Shown: positions 1 to 7,956 of the stretch, piece after piece
Position numbering within the stretch: the first letter of the stretch is position 1
Layout of the letters: each line of letters starts with the position of its first letter
Source of the DNA: a virus
Direction: 5' to 3' (one strand)
DNA: 29,313 nucleotides
IMG/VR virus record: IMGVR_UViG_3300023184_000405
Span: 1 to 29,313 of that record
The notes under the pieces: generated by a model
Told to the model about the DNA's origin: nothing
What the model saw: the letters and a program-made list of their open reading frames with translations, nothing else
Database searches by the model: none
Translations under genes and position numbers: made by a program

Positions 1-1
1 T

Positions 2-637
2 GGCTTCTTGGAGCATATCCGAAGGGACTCTGCTGCTGGTGGTGGTTTGCCTTATGAGTTCATTCACGATGCAGGTGGGCTTGGTGGTCCTGCTGTTCGT
101 CTAGTTGTCGCAAAGGCAGAGCGTCGTTTCAATCAACGCCAAGCAATTCTCATTAACCGATTCCTTCTACCCACTTGGGGTTTCGTTATTGGCAATGCCA
201 TCAAGAATGGAGACCTGCCAGACAACCCACAATGGCAGAAGGTTTCTTGGCACACACCCAAGAAGGTCACCATTGATGCTGGTCGTGAGGCTCAACAGAA
301 TCGAGAGGACATTGAACTTGGCCTCAAGTCTGCCTCTGAGGACTATGCAGAGCGTGGTGCTGACTTTAAGGAGCAACTTATCCGCAGGGCTAATGATTTC
401 CGTCTAATCAAGGAGATTGCCGCCAAGTATGATGTGCCAGAAGGCTGGCTATGGCGTCCTACTAGGGCTGACCCAGATAAGGTCGCTGAAGCCGAAGCAG
501 AGGCATCTAATGAACCAGATGGCGATGAAGTTGACGGCAAAGAGCCTAATGACAATGTCCCCGAAAAGGAAATGAAGCCCAAGAAGGGAAAACAGGAAAA
601 ACCTGCCACAAAACCTAAACCTATCAAAAAGAAATGA
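2..637 (+). CDS. Phage portal protein, C-terminal part (5' end outside window)
   Basis: The reading frame is open to the left edge, so this is the last ~211 residues of a longer protein; the TTG at 8 is not a real start. The segment with RRDSAAGGGLPYEF, followed by an ERRFNQRQAILINRFLLP-type helix, matches the conserved C-terminal core of lambda-type portal proteins (IR.IAAGLGLPYE...R.F...Q). Portals form the dodecameric ring at the capsid vertex through which DNA enters and exits. The last ~50 residues are low complexity, first acidic and then very Lys/Pro-rich, ending in KKK. The stop overlaps the ATG of the protease (ATGA), so the two are translationally coupled. Family recognition is from memory of the motif, not a search. 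Confidence 0.85.
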   Translation, partial: GFLEHIRRDSAAGGGLPYEFIHDAGGLGGPAVRLVVAKAERRFNQRQAILINRFLLPTWGFVIGNAIKNGDLPDNPQWQKVSWHTPKKVTIDAGREAQQNREDIELGLKSASEDYAERGADFKEQLIRRANDFRLIKEIAAKYDVPEGWLWRPTRADPDKVAEAEAEASNEPDGDEVDGKEPNDNVPEKEMKPKKGKQEKPATKPKPIKKK

Positions 638-1617
638 ACGACCTAAAGAACGCTCTAAATGGCTATCAACCTATGTTGATTAGCCCCACCAAGGCACTTT
701 CCTATGCCGACAAGGTTGACAAGTTCCAAGCAAGTGGAATGGACATTTTGACTGCTTTGTTTGGCGAAATGCCCAAGCCTCATATGCAGGGGTCTGTTGG
801 TATCGTTCCGATTGTTGGTGTTATCGGAAAGGGTATGTCTCCTATCGAAAAGGCACTTGGTGGTTGTGATGTTGATGATGTAGCACAAGCCATCCACACC
901 TTTGCCAAGAATAAGCACTGCAAGACCATCATGCTTGATGTGTCTAGTCCCGGAGGCTCTGTGGCTGGCGTTCCAGAACTTGCCTCTTTGGTTAAAGCCG
1001 TTTCCAAGCACAAGAAGGTTGTGGCATTTACCGATACCGAGTGTGCTTCTGCCGCCTATTGGGTTGCTTCACAGGCCACCAGTTTCCTTGCCACTCCTTC
1101 AGCCATTGTAGGCTCTGTTGGCGTTTATCGGGTAGTCCCAGACACCTCAAAGGCATATGAGACCCAAGGCATCAAGATGAAGGTGATTAAGGCGGGCAAG
1201 TACAAGGCCGCTGGTGTCGCTGGAACCCCTCTTACCAAGGAGCAGGAAGATATGATGCAGGATGAGGTGGATGACATTCATGGCTCCTTCAAATCGGATG
1301 TTAAAGCGGTTCGCATCTATGCTCAAGATAAAGACATGGAGGGTCAGGTCTTTTCTGGAAAACACGCCGCTACCCGTGGCCTCATTACTGGGCTTGCCGA
1401 TAATAAGTCTGATGCCGTGGAAAAGTTGGATAAAGAGGATTCCGAAAAGGGTGACGAGGATGACGAATACACCAACAAGGAGGTCGAGGAGGAGAACTTG
1501 GAAGAAACCAAGCATCTCGCCAAAAACAAGGCCCAGCAAGACTCCGAAGATGAGGATGACTCAGATGAGGAAGAAGAAGATGATGACTCGGAAGATGACT
1601 CTCCGAAAAAGAAGTAA
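634..1617 (+). CDS. S49 (SppA/lambda gpC-like) prohead protease
   Basis: 327 aa. Residues ~55-255 form an S49 serine peptidase domain: GIVPIVGVI, the LDVSSPGGSV oxyanion-strand motif (~101-110), the nucleophile Ser139 in CASAAYWVAS, and the general base Lys191 in IKAGKYK. The Ser-Lys spacing of 52 matches my recollection of bacterial SppA. In phages this family cleaves scaffold and head proteins during procapsid maturation. The C-terminal ~65 residues are extremely Asp/Glu-rich and end in KKK, recalling the scaffold extension of lambda gpC, but here a separate coiled-coil ORF follows. The start overlaps the portal stop (ATGA); no Shine-Dalgarno is present. Location between portal and coat genes supports the role. 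Confidence 0.9.
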   Translation: MNDLKNALNGYQPMLISPTKALSYADKVDKFQASGMDILTALFGEMPKPHMQGSVGIVPIVGVIGKGMSPIEKALGGCDVDDVAQAIHTFAKNKHCKTIMLDVSSPGGSVAGVPELASLVKAVSKHKKVVAFTDTECASAAYWVASQATSFLATPSAIVGSVGVYRVVPDTSKAYETQGIKMKVIKAGKYKAAGVAGTPLTKEQEDMMQDEVDDIHGSFKSDVKAVRIYAQDKDMEGQVFSGKHAATRGLITGLADNKSDAVEKLDKEDSEKGDEDDEYTNKEVEEENLEETKHLAKNKAQQDSEDEDDSDEEEEDDDSEDDSPKKK

Positions 1618-1620
1618 GTA

Positions 1621-1658
1621 TTGACACCACTTGACAAACCAGCGTATTCAAACGACCT
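1621..1658 (+). promoter_or_regulatory. TTGACAA start-site element, copy 1
   Basis: This is the gap before the scaffold-like gene. It has two TTGACA words, the second beginning 28 nt before the ATG, then CCAGC, TATTCAAA and CGACCT. The same order (TTGACAA, GC, T.AAA, CC-ATG) recurs at 4815 and 9091. No TATAAT lies 16-19 nt after the TTGACA, so a sigma70 promoter is not supported. It could be a non-canonical late promoter or a translation-start element. Confidence 0.4.
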
Positions 1659-2060
1659 ATGACCATCGAAGAAAAGAACAAGGCTCTTGCCGAGTCTCTG
1701 AAGCAGGCTAACGCCAGCATCGAGGACTTGAACCTTAAGGTTACCGACCTCTCTGCCGACTCCGAATCGGCTAAGGGCATCATCGCCAAAATCACCAAGG
1801 AAAACGACTCGCTTCGTGCTGAGGTCGCTGTCCTTAACGAAAAACTTGCTGGCATGACTGCCAAGGAAGAAACGGCCTCCAAGAAGGCCGCCCGCATCGC
1901 TGCTGAAGTCGGTGTTGAACCGATTGAAGTGAAGCCCGAGGCTGGTGCCAAGGACCGACAGGCTCTTCGCAATGAGTTCCTTGAACTCCATGCCAAGGAC
2001 CCCAAGCAAGCCTCCGCTTTCTTCCTCAAGAATCGAAACATCATTCTCGGACTCTCCTAA
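1659..2060 (+). CDS. Scaffold-like coiled-coil protein
   Basis: 133 aa. Residues ~5-75 show heptad-like spacing of Leu/Ile/Val in a charged background (ALAESLKQANASIEDLNLKV), predicting a long coiled coil. The C-terminal half is mixed charge, with a short basic/hydrophobic end (FFLKNRNIILGLS). Small, helical and highly charged, it sits between the prohead protease and the coat gene, where scaffolding proteins lie, and would be expected to bind coat subunits during procapsid assembly. I do not recognise a family by sequence; the function rests on position and composition. The start is the first ATG after the TTGACAA element; no SD is visible. Confidence 0.6.
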   Translation: MTIEEKNKALAESLKQANASIEDLNLKVTDLSADSESAKGIIAKITKENDSLRAEVAVLNEKLAGMTAKEETASKKAARIAAEVGVEPIEVKPEAGAKDRQALRNEFLELHAKDPKQASAFFLKNRNIILGLS

Positions 2061-2087
2061 CAAATAAACCCTAACAAATACTAAGAT

Positions 2088-3002
2088 ATGGCTACTTCGA
2101 ATACCATTGGTGGTTACCACCTGCTGGAGGTCGCTCAGGAAACCCTGCAGACCCTCCTCCCCAAGATGCCCCCTGCGGACATCTTCACCACGGACTTCTC
2201 CAATGAAGTCGCTCGGCAGGGCCAGACGGTTCTGACCCGACTTGCCGCTCCGACTGTGGCTGACGACTTCGTCGCCTCCACTGGCTATGCTAGCAAGAAC
2301 GCTGTTTCGACCACGAAGCAGGTCTCCATCAGCAAGCACAAGCACATCACCTACGAGTTCAAGGAAGAAGAAGTGGCCTTCTATGGCCTCCAGAAGATTC
2401 GTGAACTGTTCATGGAGCCTATGTCCAACGCGGTCATCAAGTCGCTGTATGACGAGGCTTTCTCCAATGTGACTACCGCTAATTTTGCGAAGCACGTTGA
2501 TTATGGTGCCTCTGCTGTTAACTTTGACCGTATTGCCGTTGCTGGCCTTGCTGGTCAACTTACGCAGGACTTCTTCCCCGAGAACCGAACCCTTCTGCTT
2601 GCCCCTACTCCTTATGTGAACCTCACTAAGGACCCCGCTGTGGCACAGGCGTTCTCTATCGGTGATGCCATGACGATTCGTGAGAACAAGGTTGGCCGTA
2701 TCCACGGCTTCAACACTTACGAATACAATGCCTTCCCGAATGTTGCTGGGCAGGAAAGCGGTAAGAACCTCTCTGGTATCGCTTGCTCCAAGCAAGCCCT
2801 GCTTGTCGTGGCCCGAGTTCCCGAAGTTCCGACCTCTGGTGGTGGTATTGCCACCAATGTCACCGACCCCAAGACTGGCTTCACCTTCCAACTCCGCTAC
2901 TGGTTCGACTGGAACTTCGGTCTCCACAAGTTGACTGGTACTTGGCTCATCGGTTCTGGCGTGGGCAACCCCGACGCTCTGTACCGTTTGACCTCCTCCT
3001 AA
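2088..3002 (+). CDS. Major capsid (coat) protein
   Basis: 304 aa, typical length for an HK97-fold coat protein. It follows protease and scaffold and is followed by a strong terminator, as expected for the most abundant product. Visible features: an N-terminal helix (LLEVAQETLQTLLPKMPPADIF), a central MRELF/NAVIKSLYDEAFSNV-like helical segment, then the late motif KVGRIHGFNTYEYNAFP, reminiscent of the P-domain/A-domain 'G..IdGf.vy.sn.lP' pattern of P22-like coat proteins, and a closing strand-rich segment with FQLRYWFDWNFG. The codon choice is more C-ending than the neighbouring tail genes, which suits high expression. The start is preceded by an A/C-rich leader with two CTAACAAATA-like words and no SD. 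Assignment is by context and general fold motifs. Confidence 0.85.
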   Translation: MATSNTIGGYHLLEVAQETLQTLLPKMPPADIFTTDFSNEVARQGQTVLTRLAAPTVADDFVASTGYASKNAVSTTKQVSISKHKHITYEFKEEEVAFYGLQKIRELFMEPMSNAVIKSLYDEAFSNVTTANFAKHVDYGASAVNFDRIAVAGLAGQLTQDFFPENRTLLLAPTPYVNLTKDPAVAQAFSIGDAMTIRENKVGRIHGFNTYEYNAFPNVAGQESGKNLSGIACSKQALLVVARVPEVPTSGGGIATNVTDPKTGFTFQLRYWFDWNFGLHKLTGTWLIGSGVGNPDALYRLTSS

Positions 3003-3031
3003 GTTTTGGGTGTTGTGTGTCGTGGTTGGGT

Positions 3032-3068
3032 GGGGTGGTCATCGAAAGGTGGCCACCCCTTTTGTTTT
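3032..3068 (+). terminator. Intrinsic terminator after the coat gene
   Basis: GGGGTGGTCA (3032-3041) pairs with TGGCCACCCC (3050-3059): 10 bp with one T-G wobble and an 8-nt loop, directly followed by TTTTGTTTT. This is a textbook rho-independent terminator in the 71-nt gap after the coat gene. Partial termination here would give high coat mRNA relative to the connector and tail genes downstream. Confidence 0.9.
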
Positions 3069-3073
3069 AACCT

Positions 3074-3508
3074 ATGAGCCTAAGAGACGAATTCATTAAA
3101 GACGCTAGGGAGATTATGGCCGACCTAGGGAGGACGGTCATTTTCTATGCACCTAAGTACTTCCCCAAGACTGCCGATGGCAATGTCATCCAGTCAAATG
3201 TTGATGATGCATCTAATGGCAGAGGTCAGTATAAAGACCATGCCTTTAAGTGTATCTGCCAAGTAGGTGAGCCTACCATTATCGAGGAACTCACCACTGG
3301 TGGCATTAAACGCAAGATTGGCTTTGATGTTAAGATTCCGTATGAGAAGGTTAACTCAAAGATGCGGTCAATCTTGGTTGAAGGCACAGCCGCAAAACTG
3401 GACTTCCTTATCGGTGGTTTCCCTGTAGTTGATTGGCTTCGTGTTCAACAGGTGACTGAGCGTGGCCATTCTGCTTGGATTACCGTTAGGGTGGAGAGCA
3501 TCCGATAA
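3074..3508 (+). CDS. Putative head-tail connector/head-closure protein
   Basis: 144 aa. Begins MSLRDEFIKDAREIMADLGRTV, a helix followed by a strand-rich protein with alternating Val/Ile segments (KRKIGFDVKIPYEKV, AWITVRVESIR). Position directly after the coat gene and before a tail-completion-like gene is where siphophages encode head-closure (stopper/adaptor) proteins. No family is recognised with confidence. It is the first gene after the coat terminator and so may be made at a lower level. The stop overlaps the next ATG (TAATG), implying coupled translation. Confidence 0.5.
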   Translation: MSLRDEFIKDAREIMADLGRTVIFYAPKYFPKTADGNVIQSNVDDASNGRGQYKDHAFKCICQVGEPTIIEELTTGGIKRKIGFDVKIPYEKVNSKMRSILVEGTAAKLDFLIGGFPVVDWLRVQQVTERGHSAWITVRVESIR

Positions 3509-4395
3509 TGTCAACCCAAGCGGGAGGCTCAAACAACCAACCAGCGACTGTCGACTTTTCCAAGTTCGATAAGGCATTGGCCAAGTATTGGGTGGTTATG
3601 AAGAAAGACCTTCGTTGGTGTGTTCTTCAACAAGCCAGACTAGTCACTGACAAGATTATGGACTACACTCCTCCACTAAACACTGGTGGAGGTGGTGGTC
3701 TTGCAGCGGCTTCTAAGAAATGGGGTGAAAATGCCGTGGATAGGGATGTTAGGGAGGTGTTTGAACCTCTAGGCAAACTTCCTCCTGCTTGGGTGGCAAA
3801 GAACAATGATGCCGCCCTTTTCAGACGTTGGGCTGGTCAGCATAAGTCTACTTCACCTAGGTTGATGCAGATGCTCCAGAACCCCACCAACAAGGTTTTC
3901 AAGCAGTTCCAGACAATGGTATCTGGATGGGGAACTCCCAAGTACAATGTCACCATTGTGGACTCTCCAAATACCAGCCTTCACAACGCACGCCGCCCTA
4001 CTGGTGGTTATGCTAATCGTAATCCCCAAGAGCGAATCTTCGTCAATAAAGTGTCCTCCATCAAGGCATTTGCCAATATGAAGAAGAAGTCGGTAGGTAA
4101 GTTGAAGTCTGGTTGGGCTTATGGAGTTAATCTTCTTCCCAGCCCTCCCGGCACCCCTAGGTCTAAAGCACCAGCATATGTCACCAGACACTCTGGACTT
4201 GGTTCATCCAATGAACAGGACCAGCCATTCAGTTACCAGATTAGGCTAACCAACTTCATTGCAGACAATGCTGGCATTTCATCCCAAAAGCGGGTTGTAC
4301 AGCGTGCTGTAGATGAACAGGCCCGCAATATGGAGTTGGTGGTTAAACGAATCATTGACCGCCATATGAAGGCGGCTACAAGAGTTAATCCATGA
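3508..4395 (+). CDS. Putative tail-completion / minor head-tail protein
   Basis: 295 aa. N-terminal helix ~18-55 (FDKALAKYWVVMKKDLRW, then QQARLVTDKIMDYTPP) resembles HK97-gp10-type tail-completion proteins, which begin with a helix followed by '..A..v...ak..aP..tG.L'. The GGGGGL linker after TPPLNT fits the same pattern. The middle is Lys/Asn-rich, and a C-terminal amphipathic helix follows (RAVDEQARNMELVVKRIIDRH). It is longer than typical gp10 (~130-150 aa), so an insertion of unknown function is likely. Context: between the connector and tail-terminator-like genes. It overlaps the next gene by ATGA. Function inferred mainly from position. Confidence 0.45.
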   Translation: MSTQAGGSNNQPATVDFSKFDKALAKYWVVMKKDLRWCVLQQARLVTDKIMDYTPPLNTGGGGGLAAASKKWGENAVDRDVREVFEPLGKLPPAWVAKNNDAALFRRWAGQHKSTSPRLMQMLQNPTNKVFKQFQTMVSGWGTPKYNVTIVDSPNTSLHNARRPTGGYANRNPQERIFVNKVSSIKAFANMKKKSVGKLKSGWAYGVNLLPSPPGTPRSKAPAYVTRHSGLGSSNEQDQPFSYQIRLTNFIADNAGISSQKRVVQRAVDEQARNMELVVKRIIDRHMKAATRVNP

Positions 4396-4817
4396 GCATC
4401 CTATCATTGCGAGGCGTTCTTGAAACCCGCCTAGCCGATTACATCAAGACGCTAACCTCATACTCTGTCCATACTGGTCAATCCACCCAAGTTAATGAGG
4501 TAAACAATCTGGTGTTCGTCAACTGTGAGCGAATCCAGATTCACCCCGAAATGATGTATCACGATGGCAACTGGCAAGCATCCATCAGAATCACTGTTCT
4601 CAATGAGTATAACACAGAGATGGTGACTGAGGACACCCATAGACAGGCTGTTAAGGCTATTGTGGATGGATTCACCCAACATCAACCTGTTCAAGATGCA
4701 CTTAGTCCAATCCTAGTGTATCGTTATGTCATAGAGGCCATTGATGAGCAGTTGGAGAACAATAGCCTAGGCACTGGCATGATTATCAGCATTGAGTTCT
4801 GCGATGTGCAAACTTGA
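4392..4817 (+). CDS. Putative tail terminator protein
   Basis: 141 aa. Compact alpha/beta protein: an N-terminal helix (MSILSLRGVLETRLADYIKTL), strands around NLVFVNCERIQIHPE and WQASIRITVLNEYN, and a helix after EDTHRQAVKAIVDGF, ending in a strand (GMIISIEFCD). The helix-strand-strand-helix order, ~140-aa size and location just before the tail tube gene match siphophage tail terminators (lambda gpU-like), which cap the tail tube and join it to the head. No diagnostic motif. The start is ATGA-coupled to the preceding gene. Confidence 0.5.
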   Translation: MSILSLRGVLETRLADYIKTLTSYSVHTGQSTQVNEVNNLVFVNCERIQIHPEMMYHDGNWQASIRITVLNEYNTEMVTEDTHRQAVKAIVDGFTQHQPVQDALSPILVYRYVIEAIDEQLENNSLGTGMIISIEFCDVQT

Positions 4818-4839
4818 CAACCTAGCATAATCAAAAGCC
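4815..4839 (+). promoter_or_regulatory. TTGACAA start-site element, copy 2
   Basis: This overlaps the stop of the terminator-like gene. TTGACAA begins 26 nt before the ATG, followed by CCTAGC, ATAATCAAAA and GCC-ATG. The order and spacing match copy 1 (1633) and copy 3 (9091). The gene that follows is the putative tail tube, normally made in high copy number. Function is unproven. Confidence 0.4.
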
Positions 4840-5232
4840 ATGGCTGACGCTAACTCTGGAACTGTCACTTACGGAACCGCATACATTTACGGCATTGGGG
4901 ATACCAGCCCTACTGACATGACGGTTACCAGCGAGTCTATCCCTCGCAAGCCTCTCATCAATGAAACAGTCCACGATGAGTATGGCCGAACTGTCCATAT
5001 CCGTATGGATGACTTTACGCAGGAACTTACTCTTGAAGGTTTCGTTAAAGGCACTGCCACCCTAATCCCGACTACTCTTCTTATCTCTGGTGGTACTGTT
5101 GTTTGGCGTAGTATCCGATACATTATCACTGAGTCTGAGTATAAGGGTGAAGCCAAGGGCTTTGCCAAGTATACCCTCAAGTGCATCCGTTACCTGTCCA
5201 CCTCGCTTCCTGCCGCTCCTACTGGCGGTTAA
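4840..5232 (+). CDS. Putative tail tube protein
   Basis: 130 aa. Strand-rich with many Thr/Ile/Val: GTVTYGTAYIYGIG, TVHIRMDDFTQELTLEGFV, VVWRSIRYIITESEY, FAKYTLKCIRYL. Ends in a flexible LPAAPTGG tail. Tail tube subunits are beta-barrel proteins that stack in hexameric rings around the tape measure. Size is at the small end for the family. Placement between tail terminator and chaperone/tape-measure genes supports the call; no sequence motif proves it. It has its own TTGACAA element, unlike neighbours with overlapping starts, which fits higher expression. Confidence 0.5.
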   Translation: MADANSGTVTYGTAYIYGIGDTSPTDMTVTSESIPRKPLINETVHDEYGRTVHIRMDDFTQELTLEGFVKGTATLIPTTLLISGGTVVWRSIRYIITESEYKGEAKGFAKYTLKCIRYLSTSLPAAPTGG

Positions 5233-5249
5233 GCGTAAGTATAGGTTGA

Positions 5250-5287
5250 CCACTTCATCCATACTGCCTTAAGTGGTGGTATGGATG
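5250..5287 (+). promoter_or_regulatory. Predicted H-type pseudoknot covering the next start codon
   Basis: Two perfect stems interleave. CCACTT (5250-5255) pairs with AAGTGG (5271-5276), and CATCCATAC (5256-5264) pairs with GTATGGATG (5279-5287). The order a-b-a'-b' is that of an H-type pseudoknot. The ATG at 5281 lies inside the second stem. It could hold initiation of the chaperone-like gene low relative to the tail tube. Inferred by eye; no folding was run. Confidence 0.5.
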
Positions 5288-5847
5288 AACGCTTTTTGAC
5301 GGCCTTCCTTAGCAGGGAAGATACGCAGATAATGGGTTATACACTAAAACCCTTCTGTTTGCGTCATAGACTTGTTTTGACTGCGATGAACAGTCCACTC
5401 CTAGGAGATGCTAAAAAGGTACAAGTGCATGACTTAATCATCTTCCTTCGTGTATGCCAAACCTACTCCATAAAGGATATGCTTAAAGAACCATCCCAAT
5501 GGGATGCATTTTGGTATGCCTTTCAGATGCGAACCTATGTAAAACGCCCAAAACTACAAGACCATGTGGTTCGGCAACTGGTCGAGTATCTTGGAGAGAA
5601 TACCTCATACCCATCTGTAATAGCAAACAAGGAGGAGTCTGGTGATGACAAGGGGCTTAACTGGATTCTGGCTGTTGTAGCCGCATTGGTCAAAAATGGA
5701 TGGTCTGAGGAGGAGGCTTGGACAATGTCCGAGGCTAGGGCCGTATGGTATTCTACCTGTATTGCTATTGGCAATGGGTCCAAGATAGAGGTACTAACCA
5801 CGCAGATGGAACAACTGCTGGACAAACTGGCTAAAGAAAAGAACTAA
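5281..5847 (+). CDS. Putative tail assembly chaperone
   Basis: 188 aa, largely helical: MDERFLTAFLSREDTQIMGYTLKPF, HDLIIFLRVCQTYSIKDML, then an Ala/Trp-rich C-terminal segment (LNWILAVVAALVKNGWSEEEAWTMSEARAVWYSTCIA) and a final coiled-coil-like helix. The 'G.s..ea..m.....' element resembles tail-assembly-chaperone or tape-measure-preceding proteins. It is immediately upstream of the tape measure gene (2-nt gap), the canonical chaperone position. No second, frameshift-extended chaperone ORF was found, which is unusual for siphophages. The start codon lies in a predicted pseudoknot stem. Alternatively the first ATG could be replaced by an internal Met, but the frame is otherwise open. Confidence 0.5.
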   Translation: MDERFLTAFLSREDTQIMGYTLKPFCLRHRLVLTAMNSPLLGDAKKVQVHDLIIFLRVCQTYSIKDMLKEPSQWDAFWYAFQMRTYVKRPKLQDHVVRQLVEYLGENTSYPSVIANKEESGDDKGLNWILAVVAALVKNGWSEEEAWTMSEARAVWYSTCIAIGNGSKIEVLTTQMEQLLDKLAKEKN

Positions 5848-5848
5848 T

Positions 5849-7033
5849 ATGGGAGCCGCTATTTCAGTATTTCTGAGACTAAGTGCCACTCAATTCGGCA
5901 ATGGATTGAAAGCGGCACAGGGGTATGGACAAGCGTTCGGACAGAGCGTTGGTTCATACTTCAAGAACCTGTTGAGTCCGATGAACGCGGCTCTGTTCGT
6001 AATCAAGTCCATCATCGCCGCCTTTGAGCAGATGGTGAAGTTGTCCCGCCTACAGGCTGTTACCAACATCCCTGCTGGTCAACTTCGTGCCCTTGGTATG
6101 GCCGCTCAAAAGGCGGGTATTGAGGTCGATGAGGGCATTGGAATCATCAAGGAACTGCATCAAGCACTCCTTGAGGCCAACTCACAAGGTGCTAGGGCTG
6201 TATTGTTCGACAACCTTGGAATCAATGTAGAGGGTCTTAAGAATGGTTCGGAAACGGCAATCACCGCCATGGCCAAGATTATTGCCTATACCGAGAAGAT
6301 GGGTGATAGCACTCAAACTGCTTATGACCTAATGCGTGCACTTGGTCCAGAGTTGGCTCAAAAGATGATGCCGTTCATCCAGATGGGGTCTGCCAAGTTT
6401 AACTCCTTCGTCAACGATAAGGACATTGCCAAACTCAATGAAGCGGCTGAAAACGCTTGGAGAATCCAACAGCGTTTTGATGCCATCAAGCAAGGCATTG
6501 AGAAGGTGGCTATGCGTGCTGTTGTGTATGTCGTATTCATTGTGGATATCCTAATCGGTGTTGTAGGCAAAATCCTAATGGTGTTCCAAGGCATCATTAC
6601 AGCGGTTGTTAGTCTGCTTACTGCCCTTGGTTATCTTGCAGTTGGAGATACCGAGACTGCAGGTGTGCTTGCTAAGAACGCATTTTCAAAAGAAACTTGG
6701 ACGGCAAAGGGGACACCTATGGGCGATTTTGATGACTGGGCTCAATCAAACCTAGTAGATGACTTGGAGGCTATGGGTATGGGGAGGGGTCAGCAAAAGA
6801 ACATCCCAAAGCGTAACATCGGACTTGAGTCTCAGTTGTTCATCCCTCAAATCGTTCAAGGTGCCGCAGACAAACTTCAAGGGGTTGGTGGTGGCGGCAA
6901 CTTCTTCAGCCCCGGTGTTAATGCACTTGATGTGGCCAAGCAGACCCTCAGCGTCAATCAACAGCAACTCGACTCACTTCGAAACATTGAGGCATCTGTG
7001 ACTGGAAATAACCAAGAAATTGTAACCCGATGA
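5849..7033 (+). CDS. Tail tape measure protein (short)
   Basis: 394 aa. Ala/Gly-rich N-terminus (FLRLSATQFGNGLKAAQGYG), long amphipathic helices (AGQLRALGMAAQKAG, GIIKELHQALLEANSQ), a hydrophobic region at ~221-266 containing likely membrane-spanning helices (VVYVVFIVDILIGVVG), and a C-terminal Gly-rich then Gln-rich helix. This is the usual architecture of tape measures, which fix tail length and are ejected with the DNA. Using the family rule of ~0.15 nm per residue, the tail would be about 60 nm. It is the longest helical ORF of the tail block and follows the chaperone-like gene. Its stop overlaps the next start (ATGA). Confidence 0.8.
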   Translation: MGAAISVFLRLSATQFGNGLKAAQGYGQAFGQSVGSYFKNLLSPMNAALFVIKSIIAAFEQMVKLSRLQAVTNIPAGQLRALGMAAQKAGIEVDEGIGIIKELHQALLEANSQGARAVLFDNLGINVEGLKNGSETAITAMAKIIAYTEKMGDSTQTAYDLMRALGPELAQKMMPFIQMGSAKFNSFVNDKDIAKLNEAAENAWRIQQRFDAIKQGIEKVAMRAVVYVVFIVDILIGVVGKILMVFQGIITAVVSLLTALGYLAVGDTETAGVLAKNAFSKETWTAKGTPMGDFDDWAQSNLVDDLEAMGMGRGQQKNIPKRNIGLESQLFIPQIVQGAADKLQGVGGGGNFFSPGVNALDVAKQTLSVNQQQLDSLRNIEASVTGNNQEIVTR

Positions 7034-7956
7034 GTGGAATCCCCCCTATTGGCTCTAAGCCAGCCGCCGCTTCAACGACCTACAAGAGTTTTGGAGATGA
7101 CACTTTGCTTGCTGCTGGCATCCGACAGATTGACTGTACCTTCAAACACGATACCTTTGGTCTAACCAATGCAGAACTGAAGATTATCACCGATAAGGCT
7201 CATTGGTATGAACTGATGCCTAAGAGGGTTACACAAGGTGATGTGACTGGCAACGGTGGTGGTGGTGTTGCTCCATTCCCTTCTTGGATTGGGACTGAAG
7301 CACCAATCAAGTTTCTTGGACTAACTGAGGCCAATGTGACATTTAAAGGGTCCGACTATGTTGAGATTAAAGCCAACTACATTGGCACTATGGATGGTGT
7401 TAAGACTACTGTTAAGTACTCCACCAAGAACAAGGTCAGCAACTCTCCTATTGAGACCCACCCAGACTTCAGAAACAAAATCGGTGGCACTCCACACAAG
7501 GGTGTTGTTACTGAGGGTGGTGCAAAGCGTAGTGGGCCGATTAATGGTGCTAGGTTTGACCCCAAGACTGGTGAGTTCCTTGGATTTGATGCCCAGAGCG
7601 TCCAAGCAATAACTAAGTCATTTGTAGGCATCAAGAACTACTACCAGCCTTTCCCAATCATTGAAGGTGAGTTCTATGTGGATAGTCAGAACATTCAACT
7701 AGACCCACACAGCCTACTCACATCTGTTGGCAAGGCATCTACAAGTGGCACTTTCAATGGGTTCAAACTAGCCACATCTACATTGGCTACTCAGTTTGCT
7801 GGTTCTCAAGTAATCGATGGCAAGTCATTCAAACGCTCTTGGATGTTGCTCAATGTTGACTATGATTTGATTGGCAACCTGTACCATATCAAGTTTGAGT
7901 TGGAGTTGTCTGGTCCAAGAGGCTGGAACCCCGAAATCTATACTGTCCTAGACTAA
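7030..7956 (+). CDS. Putative distal tail / baseplate protein
   Basis: 308 aa, mostly predicted beta with several aromatic-rich strands (SWMLLNVDYDLIGNLYHIKFELELSG near the C-terminus). First gene after the tape measure, where siphophages encode the distal tail (Dit) protein. I do not recognise a Dit signature. A Gly/Val-rich loop (~75-80) and repeated Lys-Thr-rich turns are visible. The C-terminal 'W.P.IY.vLD' suggests a structural tail-tip module. Start is ATGA-coupled to the tape measure, stop is TAATG-coupled to the next gene, so the three are likely stoichiometrically linked. Confidence 0.5.
   Translation: MSGIPPIGSKPAAASTTYKSFGDDTLLAAGIRQIDCTFKHDTFGLTNAELKIITDKAHWYELMPKRVTQGDVTGNGGGGVAPFPSWIGTEAPIKFLGLTEANVTFKGSDYVEIKANYIGTMDGVKTTVKYSTKNKVSNSPIETHPDFRNKIGGTPHKGVVTEGGAKRSGPINGARFDPKTGEFLGFDAQSVQAITKSFVGIKNYYQPFPIIEGEFYVDSQNIQLDPHSLLTSVGKASTSGTFNGFKLATSTLATQFAGSQVIDGKSFKRSWMLLNVDYDLIGNLYHIKFELELSGPRGWNPEIYTVLD

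Noticed and set aside
1344-2927. 527-codon open frame antisense to protease, scaffold and coat genes
   Set aside because: It lies opposite three well supported genes, has no start context, and its Ser/Glu-rich low-complexity end mirrors the acidic protease tail; it is a codon-bias shadow.
5820-5850. Programmed -1 frameshift at the end of the chaperone-like gene
   Set aside because: The A-rich end (AAAGAAAAG) does not form an X-XXY-YYZ slippery heptamer in frame, and no extended second frame follows before the tape measure gene.
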